NCBI GenBank assembly: GCA_903844215.1
Contig: CAIMSP010000092.1
Coordinates: forward strand, 1-33,971
Source: an uncultured beta proteobacterium
Lineage (GTDB): Bacteria; Pseudomonadota; Gammaproteobacteria; Burkholderiales; Burkholderiaceae_C
Length of the DNA: 33,971 nucleotides
Direction of reading: 5' to 3'
Shown: piece by piece, positions 8,225 through 15,756 of the stretch
Layout of the letters: the number at the start of each line of letters is the position of its first letter
Position numbering within the stretch: position 1 is the stretch's first letter
Translations under genes and position numbers: made by a program
The notes under the pieces: model-generated
What the model was told of the DNA's origin: nothing
What the model saw: only the letters and a program-made list of their open reading frames with translations
Database searches by the model: none

Positions 8225-8242
8225 GTCAGACGGCGGTCTGAC
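8225..8242. promoter_or_regulatory. Perfect 18-bp palindrome between lysA and the ODP-like gene
   Basis: The sequence GTCAGACGGCGGTCTGAC is two 7-base inverted arms around a 4-base centre. It lies 31 bp past the lysA stop side and 31 bp before the ODP-like start, in the 78-bp gap. It could be an operator for the ODP-like gene. It could also be the hairpin of a lysA terminator, but no T-tract follows on the minus strand. Confidence 0.5.
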
Positions 8243-8272
8243 CCGCAATGGATGCTAACAGGTGGAATCGGC

Positions 8273-9562
8273 TCAGGCCGGATCGGGCAGGTGTTCCAGC
8301 GCAAAGCAGTCCTGCGCGCTTTCCCGCTCGCGAATGACGCAGCAGCGCCCCTGGTCCACCAGCACCTCGGCGGCTCGGCCCCGCGTGTTGTAGTTGCTCG
8401 CCATGCTCATGCAGTAAGCGCCGGCGGACAGCACGGCCAGGAGGTCCCCTGGCTGCAGCGCCAGGGCGCGATCGTGGCCGATCCAGTCGCCGCTCTCGCA
8501 CACGGGTCCGACCACTTCCCATGAGGTCGCCGGCTCAGGCGCTGGCTTCTGCGCCAACGGGACGATCTGGTGGAAGGCCTGGTACATGGCGGGGCGCGGC
8601 AGGTCGTTCATGGCCGCGTCGACGATGCAGAAGTTCTTCGTCTCACCCGGCTTGAGGTACAGCACCTGCGTCAGGCAGACCCCGGCGTTGCCCACGAGCG
8701 AGCGCCCCGGCTCGATCATGAGCTGGCGTTGGCCAAAGCCACGCGCATCGAGCTTGGCCAACAGCAGCCGCCAAAGCGCATCGGCCGCCGGCGGGGTGTC
8801 GCCGTTGTAGTCGATGCCCAGTCCGCCGCCAAAATCGAGGTGCTGCAGCGGGATGCCCGCCGCCTCGATGTCCTGCACCAGATCCAGCATGCGGTCAACC
8901 GCGTCCAGGTAGGGCAGTTCCTGGGTGATTTGCGAGCCGATGTGGCAGTCGATCCCGACCACGTGCAAACCCTGGAGTGCTGCGGCGCGCTGGTAGGTGG
9001 CGACGGTGCGCTCGTGCGCGACGCCGAACTTGCTGCCTTTGAGGCCGGTGGAAATGTAGGGATGGGTTTGCGGATCGACGTTGGGGTTGACGCGAATGCT
9101 CACCGGCGCGCGCACGCCCAGGTCGAGTGCGACCTGGTTGAGCACCTCGAGTTCGGCCTCGCTCTCGACGTTGAAGCAGGCGATGCCCGCAGCCAAGGCC
9201 TGGCGCATTTCGGCTCGGGTCTTGCCCACGCCGGAAAAAATCACCTTCTTCACGTCGCCGCCCGCCGCCAGCACGCGCTGCAGTTCACCGCCGGAGACGA
9301 TGTCAAAGCCGCAGCCGGCCTGGGCAAACAGCTGCAGCACGGCCAAGTTCGAGTTGGCCTTCATGGCATAGCAGATCAGCGCCTTGCGGCCCTGAAAGCC
9401 GCGCTGGTAAGCGGCCAGAGCGGCGAGCATCGCGGCCTTGGAATAGACGAACAGGGGCGTGCCATGGGTCAGCGCCAGATCGGCCAGTCGGACCTGTTCC
9501 AGGCAGAGTTCATGGTCGCGATAGGCCAGGTGCGGCTGGCCGGGGAGTGCGCTTGGGGTCAT
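8273..9562 (-). CDS. lysA: Diaminopimelate decarboxylase
   Basis: PLP-dependent enzyme for the last step of lysine synthesis, meso-diaminopimelate to L-lysine plus CO2. The 429-residue product has the PLP lysine K68 in CYAMKANSN, then SGGEL, HIGSQI, LDFGGGLGI, EPGRSLVGNAG and the C-terminal catalytic CESGD and GAYCMSMASNYN. The frame is open upstream to 9781. ATG 9562 is chosen because it overlaps the lptM stop (ATGA, 9562-9559) and gives the normal family N-terminus. It forms a two-gene operon with lptM. Confidence 0.97.
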   Translation of the reverse strand: MTPSALPGQPHLAYRDHELCLEQVRLADLALTHGTPLFVYSKAAMLAALAAYQRGFQGRKALICYAMKANSNLAVLQLFAQAGCGFDIVSGGELQRVLAAGGDVKKVIFSGVGKTRAEMRQALAAGIACFNVESEAELEVLNQVALDLGVRAPVSIRVNPNVDPQTHPYISTGLKGSKFGVAHERTVATYQRAAALQGLHVVGIDCHIGSQITQELPYLDAVDRMLDLVQDIEAAGIPLQHLDFGGGLGIDYNGDTPPAADALWRLLLAKLDARGFGQRQLMIEPGRSLVGNAGVCLTQVLYLKPGETKNFCIVDAAMNDLPRPAMYQAFHQIVPLAQKPAPEPATSWEVVGPVCESGDWIGHDRALALQPGDLLAVLSAGAYCMSMASNYNTRGRAAEVLVDQGRCCVIRERESAQDCFALEHLPDPA

Positions 9563-9753
9563 GGAGTGGGGGCGTTGATGGGTGCCGTGCTGGCACCCGA
9601 GGGCGTGGACGATGCCGGCCGGGGCGAGGCGGCGGGTGCGGGCGTTTCGGGTGCATTGCGACTGGGCAGAAACAGCGGGCCCTTTTGCCCGCAAGCGGCC
9701 AATGCCGCCCCCAGCGCGCCAAGGGCAAGCATCCTGGCTAAAATTTGAGGCAT
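9559..9753 (-). CDS. lptM: LPS translocon maturation chaperone LptM (YifL-type lipoprotein)
   Basis: A 64-residue lipoprotein. The signal peptide [21 protein letters not shown] ends in the lipobox LAAC, followed by the family signature GQKGPLFLP and a Pro/Ala/Ser-rich tail. LptM homologues help mature the LptD/LptE LPS translocon in the outer membrane, and their usual position is directly before lysA, as here (ATGA overlap). The start ATG at 9753-9751 abuts the upstream candidate start of divergent cyaY (CATATG). A second in-frame ATG at 9732 would still leave a signal peptide. A TACAAT-like -10 lies near 9774-9769. Confidence 0.88.
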   Translation of the reverse strand: MPQILARMLALGALGAALAACGQKGPLFLPSRNAPETPAPAASPRPASSTPSGASTAPINAPTP

Positions 9754-9774
9754 ATGGAACATCCACAAATTGTA

Positions 9775-10116
9775 ATGACAAATGCGCAGTTTCTCGATCG
9801 GGCCGAGCTGGTGCTCAAAACCGTGGAAGCGGCCTGCGACCGATGCAACGACGAGACCGAGGCCGATATCGACAATCAGCGCACCGGCGGGATGGTCACA
9901 CTGACTTTTCCGAATGCCAGCCAGATGATCGTGAACCTGCAAAAGCCCTTGCATGAAATCTGGCTCGCGGCGCGCAGCGGCGGCTACCACTTTCGCTTTG
10001 ACGGCGAATGCTGGCAAGACACCAAAGGGCAGGGCGAGTTTTTTGGCACGCTGCAGCGCTGCGCCAGCGAGCAGGGCGCCACCCTGCTGTCATTCACGCG
10101 CCCCATCAGTTCTTGA
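9775..10116 (+). CDS. cyaY: Iron-sulfur cluster assembly protein CyaY (frataxin)
   Basis: Bacterial frataxin, an iron-binding modulator of Fe-S cluster assembly. The 113-residue product begins [18 protein letters not shown] with an acidic first helix ([14 protein letters not shown]). It has the conserved [19 protein letters not shown] and [13 protein letters not shown] strands, as in frataxins. ATG 9775 matches the family length. An upstream in-frame ATG at 9754 (preceded by TTGAGG) would add seven residues and abut the lptM start. TAAAAT at 9739-9744 is a plausible -10. Its stop overlaps the convergent ponA stop by 11 bp. Confidence 0.93.
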   Translation: MTNAQFLDRAELVLKTVEAACDRCNDETEADIDNQRTGGMVTLTFPNASQMIVNLQKPLHEIWLAARSGGYHFRFDGECWQDTKGQGEFFGTLQRCASEQGATLLSFTRPISS

Positions 10117-12496
10117 ACAGGTCGAGGATCTTCTTCTTTTCGTCAGGTGCGGGCGGCAACTCCGAGCGTGCACTCGTTCCAGGCGTTCCCTTGTCGTTGA
10201 GGCCGAGGCTGACAACCCCGGCGCTGCGCACGTATTCGTCGTAGAACCACTCGCCGCCTGAATAGACCACGCCTTCGGGCGCGACCAGTTCGGCCACGGG
10301 AACGGTCTTGAGCGCCGTTTCCATGAAGCTGATCCACACCGGCAGGCTCAGTCCGCCACCGGTTTCTCCGGATCCGAGCTTGCGCGGCGTGTCGTAACCG
10401 ATCCAGGTGGCGCCCACGATCGTTGGCTGAAAGCCCACAAACCAGGCGTCCATGGAGTCGTTGGTGGTGCCGGTCTTGCCGTACAGGTCCGGGCGTTTGA
10501 GCGTGGCCTGGGCGCGCGCCGCCGTACCGATGCTGGTGACGCTGCTCAGCAGGCTGCTCATCATGAAGGCATTGCGCGGCTCGATCGCCCGCACCGTCTC
10601 GTCCAGCGCGGCGGGCTTGGTTTCAATCAGCAGTTTTCCCCGCTGCTCGGTGATGCGCGCGATCAGCCAGGGGTTGACGCGGTAGCCGCCGTTGGCGAAA
10701 ACAGCGTAGGCGCTGGCCATCTGCATCGGCGTCACCGAACCTGCGCCCAGCGCCATCGTGAGGTAGGCGGGATGCTTTTCTGCTTCGAAGCCAAAGCGCG
10801 TGATCCACTCCTGCGCGTAGGGCGCGCCGATGGCGTTGAGCACGCGGATGGAAATCATGTTCTTCGACTTGGCCAGGCCGTTGCGCAGCGTGATCGGGCC
10901 GTCGTACTTTCCGTCGTAATTTTTCGGCTCCCAGGGCGGGCCGCCGGTCACGCCGGCATCAAAAAACAGCTCGGCGTCGTTGATCACCGTGGCTGGCGTG
11001 AAGCCTTTCTCCAGTGCCGCAGAATAGATGAAGGGCTTGAAGCTTGATCCGGGCTGGCGCCAGGCTTGGGTCACGTGGTTGAACTTGTTCTTGTCGAAAT
11101 CAAAGCCGCCGACCATGGCCTTGATCGAGCCATCGCGCGGGTCCAGCGCGACAAAAGCCCCTTCGACTTCGGGCAACTGGGTGATTTCCCAGCCGCCTTT
11201 GGCTGTCTGCATCACGCGAATGACGGCACCGCGGCGGATTCGGATGTTGGGCGCCGCCTTGTCCGACAGCCCGGACTGCGCCGGCCGCAGTCCATCGCCG
11301 ACAATTTCCAGGGTTTCGCCGCTTTGGCGCACCGCCACGATCTTCTTGGGCGTGGCCTCCAGCACCACGGCGCCCAGCACGTCCCCATTGTCGGGATGAT
11401 CGCCCAGGGCGTCATCCACGGCGTCGTCCACTTCGCCAGGATCCAGCGGCAGGCTCACGAACTGCTCGGGTCCGCGGTAGATCTGCTTGCGCTCAAAGTC
11501 CATGATGCCGCGGCGCAGGGCCCGGTAGGCGGCCTCCTGCGCAGCCGCGTTCAGCGTGGTGTAGACGTTGAGTCCGCGGGTATAGGTCTCCTCGCCATAT
11601 TGCGCGAACATCAGTTGGCGCACGGTCTCGGTCACATACTCGGCGTGGACACGGCCGTCGTCGGCGGCACTCTTGAGCTTGAGCACCTCGGCCTTGGCGG
11701 CCACGGCCTGCTTGGATGTGATGAAGCCGTTGTCTTCCATGCGATCGATGATGTGCAACTGCCGCGCCCGAGCGCGTTTGGGATTGCTGATGGGGTTGAA
11801 GGCCGAGGGGGCCTGCGGCAGTCCCGCCAGCATCGCCGCTTCGGCAATGCTGACGTCCTTGAGGGGCTTGCCGAAATACGCTTCTGAAGCGGCGGCGAAG
11901 CCGTAAGCCCGGTTCCCCAGAAAGATCTGGTTCATGTAGATTTCCAGAATCTGGTCCTTGCTCAGCAGGTGTTCGAGCTTGAAGGTGAGCAGAATTTCGT
12001 AAATTTTCCGGGCAAAGGTCTTTTCCTTGGAGAGGTAGACGTTGCGCGCCACCTGCATCGTGATGGTGGAGGCGCCCTGGCTTTTGATGCGCCCCAGATT
12101 GGCCAGAGCAGCGCGCAGCATGCCCTTGTAGTCCACGCCGCCGTGGGAATAGAAGCGCGAGTCTTCAATCGCCAGCACCGCGTCCTTCATCACCTGGGGA
12201 ATGTCCTGGATGCGCGTGAGCTGGCGGCGCTCCTCGCCGAATTCGGCGAGCAGTTCGCCTTCGGTCGTGAAAACCCGCAGCGGCAGTTTGGGCCGGTAGT
12301 CCGACAACTCTGAAATATCGGGCAAGTTGGGGTAGGCCACCGCCAGCGCCAGTCCGATCAGGATCAGCAGCGAAGCCAGGCCCGCAGCCACCACGCCGGT
12401 GACCCACAAAAGCACGCGCACCGGCCAGCCCAAGGACTGGCCCTTCTTCTTCAAGTCATGGGGGCTGGGGGCGGTGGGTTGGGGCTCAGGATGCAT
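10106..12496 (-). CDS. mrcA: Penicillin-binding protein 1A, bifunctional glycosyltransferase/transpeptidase
   Basis: Class A PBP (also called ponA) that polymerises and crosslinks peptidoglycan at the inner membrane. The 796-residue product has a cytoplasmic N-tail, one membrane anchor (about 27-55), a GT51 domain with catalytic E111 ([12 protein letters not shown]) and the TMQVARN and [11 protein letters not shown] motifs, and an OB-like insert (about 340-445). The transpeptidase has S484-S-F-K487, S544-K-N and K674-T-G. ATG 12496 is used; a perfect TATAAT -10 lies at 12528-12523, giving a leader of about 20 nt, although the -35 is poor. It diverges from the pil operon. Confidence 0.97.
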   Translation of the reverse strand: MHPEPQPTAPSPHDLKKKGQSLGWPVRVLLWVTGVVAAGLASLLILIGLALAVAYPNLPDISELSDYRPKLPLRVFTTEGELLAEFGEERRQLTRIQDIPQVMKDAVLAIEDSRFYSHGGVDYKGMLRAALANLGRIKSQGASTITMQVARNVYLSKEKTFARKIYEILLTFKLEHLLSKDQILEIYMNQIFLGNRAYGFAAASEAYFGKPLKDVSIAEAAMLAGLPQAPSAFNPISNPKRARARQLHIIDRMEDNGFITSKQAVAAKAEVLKLKSAADDGRVHAEYVTETVRQLMFAQYGEETYTRGLNVYTTLNAAAQEAAYRALRRGIMDFERKQIYRGPEQFVSLPLDPGEVDDAVDDALGDHPDNGDVLGAVVLEATPKKIVAVRQSGETLEIVGDGLRPAQSGLSDKAAPNIRIRRGAVIRVMQTAKGGWEITQLPEVEGAFVALDPRDGSIKAMVGGFDFDKNKFNHVTQAWRQPGSSFKPFIYSAALEKGFTPATVINDAELFFDAGVTGGPPWEPKNYDGKYDGPITLRNGLAKSKNMISIRVLNAIGAPYAQEWITRFGFEAEKHPAYLTMALGAGSVTPMQMASAYAVFANGGYRVNPWLIARITEQRGKLLIETKPAALDETVRAIEPRNAFMMSSLLSSVTSIGTAARAQATLKRPDLYGKTGTTNDSMDAWFVGFQPTIVGATWIGYDTPRKLGSGETGGGLSLPVWISFMETALKTVPVAELVAPEGVVYSGGEWFYDEYVRSAGVVSLGLNDKGTPGTSARSELPPAPDEKKKILDLFKN

Positions 12497-12760
12497 ATGA
12501 TATGGTCTCTGGTATCGGTGGCATTATAGAAATGGCCCGCGATGACCTCGGCGCCGCGTCGGCGGCCAGGCGGCCAAGCGGCCGCATTGGGCGACGGGGT
12601 TGCGGGCGCAATCATTAGAAACCCGCGAAGTAGGCTGTTGGCAACGTCAAAATTGCTGCCAAATGTTAAAAACCTTTACTGAACAAAGAGCTTACTGCTA
12701 CTATTAAAGTAGATTCTTAAGTATGAATGCCCGTCCTGCGGCGAATTTTAGGGGACTTTC
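12497..12760. promoter_or_regulatory. Divergent ponA / pilMNOPQ promoter region
   Basis: This 264-bp gap holds promoters in both directions. For ponA (minus) there is a perfect TATAAT (12528-12523). For the pil operon (plus), TTTACT (12675-12680) and TACTAT (12699-12704) with an 18-bp spacer form a fair sigma70 promoter. The -10 overlaps the small palindrome CTACT/AGTAG (12698-12712), which could be an operator. The stretch 12605-12720 is clearly more AT-rich than its surroundings. No small ORF or RNA gene is supported here. Confidence 0.55.
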
Positions 12761-13840
12761 TTGATCTCTTTGGGGTCGTTTTTCAATCGCCAGCCGGCCT
12801 CCGTGATTGGCCTGGACGTCAGTTCGTCCAGCGCAAAGATGGTGGAATTGGGGCAAAACAAGGCCGGTGTCTGGGTGCTCGAGCGCTGTGCGATCGAGTT
12901 GCTGGAGCGCGGCTGGGTGACGGATGGCAACATCGAAAAATTTGACGAAGTGGCCGAAGCGATTCGCCGACTCGTCAAGAAAAGCGGCACCCGCACCAAG
13001 AATGTGGCCTTGGCGCTGCCGCCGTCGGCCGTGATCACCAAGCGGATCATTCTGCCGGGCGGCCTGACCGAGTCCGAATTGGAAACGCAGGTCGAGTCCG
13101 AGGCCAATCAATATATTCCGTTTTCCCTTGAGGAAGTCAGCCTGGACTTCTGTGTGGTGGGCCCCAGCCCCAAGTCCGAAGGCGATGTCGAGGTGCTGAT
13201 CGCCGCCTCGCGCAAGGAGAAGGTTCAGGACCGTCAGGGGCTGGCCGAAGCCGCTGGTCTGAAGGCCGTGGTTGTGGATGTGGACTCGTACGCATCGCGG
13301 CTGGCCGTTGGCCGCCTGATGGAAATGCTGCCCAACAAAGGCTTGGACACGCTGGTGGCGCTGTTCGAAATTGGCGCGTTCACGACCAGCCTGCAAGTGC
13401 TGCGCAACGACGAAGTCCTGTACGAACGCGATCAGGCCTTCGGCGGCGCCCAATTGACCCAGTTGATCGTGCGCCAATATGGTTTTTCTTCCGAAGAGGC
13501 CGAGGTGAAAAAGCGCAGCGGCGACCTGCCCGACGATTACGAGGTCAGTGTGCTGCGTCCCTTTGTCGAAAACATGGCGCAAGAAGCCAGCCGTGCGCTG
13601 CAATTCTTCTTCAATACGACGCCGCACAGCAAGGTCGGGCATATCCTTCTGGCCGGCGGCGCCGCTGCATTGCCAGGACTGGTGGACACCGTCGCACAGC
13701 AGGCCGGGTGCCCGTGCAACGTGGTCAACCCCTTTGAAGGCATGCAGATTGGCAGCAGCGTCAGGACCAAGCGGCTGATCAACGAAGCCTCGTCCTACCT
13801 GACGGCGTGCGGTCTGGCGATGCGGAGGTTTTCGCTGTGA
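12761..13840 (+). CDS. pilM: Type IV pilus assembly ATPase-like protein PilM
   Basis: Actin-like cytoplasmic protein that binds the N-terminus of PilN and links the pilus motor to the PilNOPQ alignment complex. The 359-residue product has the N-terminal motif VIGLDVSSSSAKMVEL (nucleotide/phosphate 1 region), the central QYIPFSLEEVSLDF segment typical of PilM, and the C-terminal LLAGGAAALPGL and NPFEGM motifs. The start is TTG 12761, supported by AGGGGA seven bases upstream and the usual PilM beginning MISLGSFF. It is the first gene of pilMNOPQ and overlaps pilN by 4 bp (GTGA). Confidence 0.96.
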   Translation: MISLGSFFNRQPASVIGLDVSSSSAKMVELGQNKAGVWVLERCAIELLERGWVTDGNIEKFDEVAEAIRRLVKKSGTRTKNVALALPPSAVITKRIILPGGLTESELETQVESEANQYIPFSLEEVSLDFCVVGPSPKSEGDVEVLIAASRKEKVQDRQGLAEAAGLKAVVVDVDSYASRLAVGRLMEMLPNKGLDTLVALFEIGAFTTSLQVLRNDEVLYERDQAFGGAQLTQLIVRQYGFSSEEAEVKKRSGDLPDDYEVSVLRPFVENMAQEASRALQFFFNTTPHSKVGHILLAGGAAALPGLVDTVAQQAGCPCNVVNPFEGMQIGSSVRTKRLINEASSYLTACGLAMRRFSL

Positions 13841-14493
13841 TTCTGATCAATCTGCTGCCGCACCGGGAAGCGGCGCGCCATCGCCGACGCGAGGCCTTCA
13901 ATCTGTTCATGGGGCTGGCTGCGCTGCTCGGGGGCCTGCTCGCGGGAACGGTCTTCCTGTGGTACCAGGGGAGACTGTCGGACGAGCAGGACAAGATCAA
14001 CGTGCTGCAAACCGAAAACAAGAAGCTCGACATCCAGATCAAGGACATCGCCGGATTGCGTGCCGAGATCGCGGCGCTACGGGCCCGCCAACAGGCGGTG
14101 GAAGACCTTCAATCGGATCGCAACCTGCCGGTTCACATGCTCAACGAGCTGGTCAAGCAGTTGCCGGAGGGGGTTTTTCTCAAGTCCATGCGCCAGGAGG
14201 GCCAGAACGTGACGCTGCAGGGGGTCGCGCAGTCGAATGAGCGCATCTCCGAATTGCTGCGCAACCTGGCCAACAACACGCCCTGGTTGTCGCGTCCTGA
14301 TCTGGTCGAGATTGTGGCCGACAATGTGACCATCGCTCCGCGTGACATACGCCGGGTGGCCAAGTTCAATCTTCGGGTTCGGCTGATGCGAACCACCGAA
14401 GCCGAGAAAGCCTTGTTGTCGCCAGCCGGTGCCAGCGCTGCCAAGGGCGCGGTGCCCAAGCCCGTCGCCGCGTCGGCCCCCGCGAAACTGTAG
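13837..14493 (+). CDS. pilN: Type IV pilus inner-membrane protein PilN
   Basis: Bitopic inner-membrane component of the pilus alignment complex; its short cytoplasmic N-terminus binds PilM. The 218-residue product starts with the conserved INLLPHRE motif, then a basic stretch, one membrane segment (about residues 24-44), a coiled coil (about 47-92) and a ferredoxin-like periplasmic domain (PEGVFLKSMRQEGQNVTLQG). The start is GTG 13837, overlapping the pilM stop as GTGA with GGAGG (13824-13828) upstream. This places the motif at the very N-terminus, as in other PilN proteins. Confidence 0.95.
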   Translation: MILINLLPHREAARHRRREAFNLFMGLAALLGGLLAGTVFLWYQGRLSDEQDKINVLQTENKKLDIQIKDIAGLRAEIAALRARQQAVEDLQSDRNLPVHMLNELVKQLPEGVFLKSMRQEGQNVTLQGVAQSNERISELLRNLANNTPWLSRPDLVEIVADNVTIAPRDIRRVAKFNLRVRLMRTTEAEKALLSPAGASAAKGAVPKPVAASAPAKL

Positions 14494-14503
14494 CCGCACC
14501 GCC

Positions 14504-15202
14504 ATGGACACCATCATGCCAACCAGGATTGAATTTGCCGCCGCGCGGGAGCGCGTGCAAAGTCAGTTTCGCAACCTCAACCCCAAGGACCCGTCCAGCT
14601 GGCCTGCTTTGCCGCGCTATGCGCTGTTTGTCCTTGTCGCCGCGCTGGTGGTCGTGGTTCTTTGGTTCGCGTGGCTGAACAGCTATGACGCGGAGCTCGA
14701 GGGCGCTCGTGCCAAGGAACAGGGCTTGCGCGAGGAGTACACCAAGAAGCTGGCCCAGGCCGTGAATCTGGAAGCTTTGAAGAAGCAGCGCGAGCAGGTG
14801 CAGCAGTTTGTCACGCAATTGGAGAAGCAGTTGCCCAGCAAGGCCGAAATGGATGCACTGCTGTCCGACATCAATCAATCCGGCCTGGGGCGAAGCCTTC
14901 AGTTCGAGTTGTTTCGACCGGGACAGGTGGTGGTCAAGGACTATTACGCCGAGCTGCCGATCTCCCTGAAGGTCACGGGTCGCTATCACGACCTTGGGGC
15001 CTTTGCCTCGGACATCGCCAATCTGTCGCGCATCGTGACGTTGAACAACTTGTCGGTGTCGCCGGTGAAAGAGGGCGGACTGCTCTCGATGGAGGCCACG
15101 GCCAAGACCTTCAGGTATCTTGACGTCAACGAAATTGCCGCGCAACGCAAAGTGCCGGCAAAACCCGGTGCTGCGGCTGCGGCAGCAGGGGACGCGAAAT
15201 GA
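14504..15202 (+). CDS. pilO: Type IV pilus inner-membrane protein PilO
   Basis: Partner of PilN, forming the periplasmic PilN-PilO heterodimer that holds PilP. The 232-residue product has a short cytoplasmic part, one membrane segment (about 45-65), a coiled coil rich in Lys/Glu (about 70-125), and a ferredoxin-like domain with LPSKAEMDALLSDINQSGLG and the YYAELPISLKVTGRYHDL signature typical of PilO. ATG 14504 is 10 bases after the pilN stop; ATG 14516 is a possible alternative. Neither has a strong ribosome binding site. It overlaps pilP by ATGA. Confidence 0.95.
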   Translation: MDTIMPTRIEFAAARERVQSQFRNLNPKDPSSWPALPRYALFVLVAALVVVVLWFAWLNSYDAELEGARAKEQGLREEYTKKLAQAVNLEALKKQREQVQQFVTQLEKQLPSKAEMDALLSDINQSGLGRSLQFELFRPGQVVVKDYYAELPISLKVTGRYHDLGAFASDIANLSRIVTLNNLSVSPVKEGGLLSMEATAKTFRYLDVNEIAAQRKVPAKPGAAAAAAGDAK

Positions 15203-15756
15203 GCCGCCGGTGCACGCTGGGCGGTTGCGCCGGTCTGCTGTGCGCGACCCTGGTCCTGGGCGGCTGCGGAGCGTCTGACCAGGATGAACTGCGCCAATGG
15301 ATGGGCGAGCAGCGAAACCAGACCAAGGCCGGGGTCGAACCCATTTCGGAACCGAAGAAATTTGTCCCTCAGGTGTACACCGAGGGCAGCGCGGTCGACC
15401 CCTTTAGCCTGCAGCGACTGGTGCAATCGGTGAAGCGCGATTTGAACCGCGTGGCCGACAACGCGGCGCTGCTCGCACCCGAGCTGGCGCGGCGCAAGGA
15501 AGCGCTCGAATCCTTCCCGCTGGACGCCATGTCCATGGTGGGAAGCCTGACCAAAGAGGGCAAGCCGGTGGCCTTGTTGCAGGTTGACAAACTCCTGTAT
15601 CAGGTGCGCGAAGGCGACCATTTGGGTCAAAACTACGGACGCATCACGAAGATCGACGAAACCGAACTGGCGTTGCGGGAAATTGTCCAGGACGCCTCTG
15701 GCGAGTGGGTCGAGCGACCCGTCAAATTGCAGCTTCTAGAAAGCTCAAAGAAATGA
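15199..15756 (+). CDS. pilP: Type IV pilus lipoprotein PilP
   Basis: Inner-membrane lipoprotein that links the PilN-PilO dimer to the PilQ secretin. The 185-residue product has a lipoprotein signal peptide with lipobox LGGC (Cys about residue 23), then an extended linker containing YTEGSAVDPF. The C-terminal beta domain has the family landmarks MSMVGSL, LLQVDKLLYQVREGDHLGQNYGRI and the end segment WVERPVKLQL. It starts at ATG 15199 inside the pilO stop (ATGA), and its own stop overlaps the pilQ ATG in the same way. Confidence 0.95.
   Translation: MSRRCTLGGCAGLLCATLVLGGCGASDQDELRQWMGEQRNQTKAGVEPISEPKKFVPQVYTEGSAVDPFSLQRLVQSVKRDLNRVADNAALLAPELARRKEALESFPLDAMSMVGSLTKEGKPVALLQVDKLLYQVREGDHLGQNYGRITKIDETELALREIVQDASGEWVERPVKLQLLESSKK

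Noticed and set aside
13837-13839. Possible error or frameshift at the pilM-pilN junction because pilN lacks an ATG
   Set aside because: GTG with a strong GGAGG and the normal PilN N-terminal motif explains it; no frameshift is needed.
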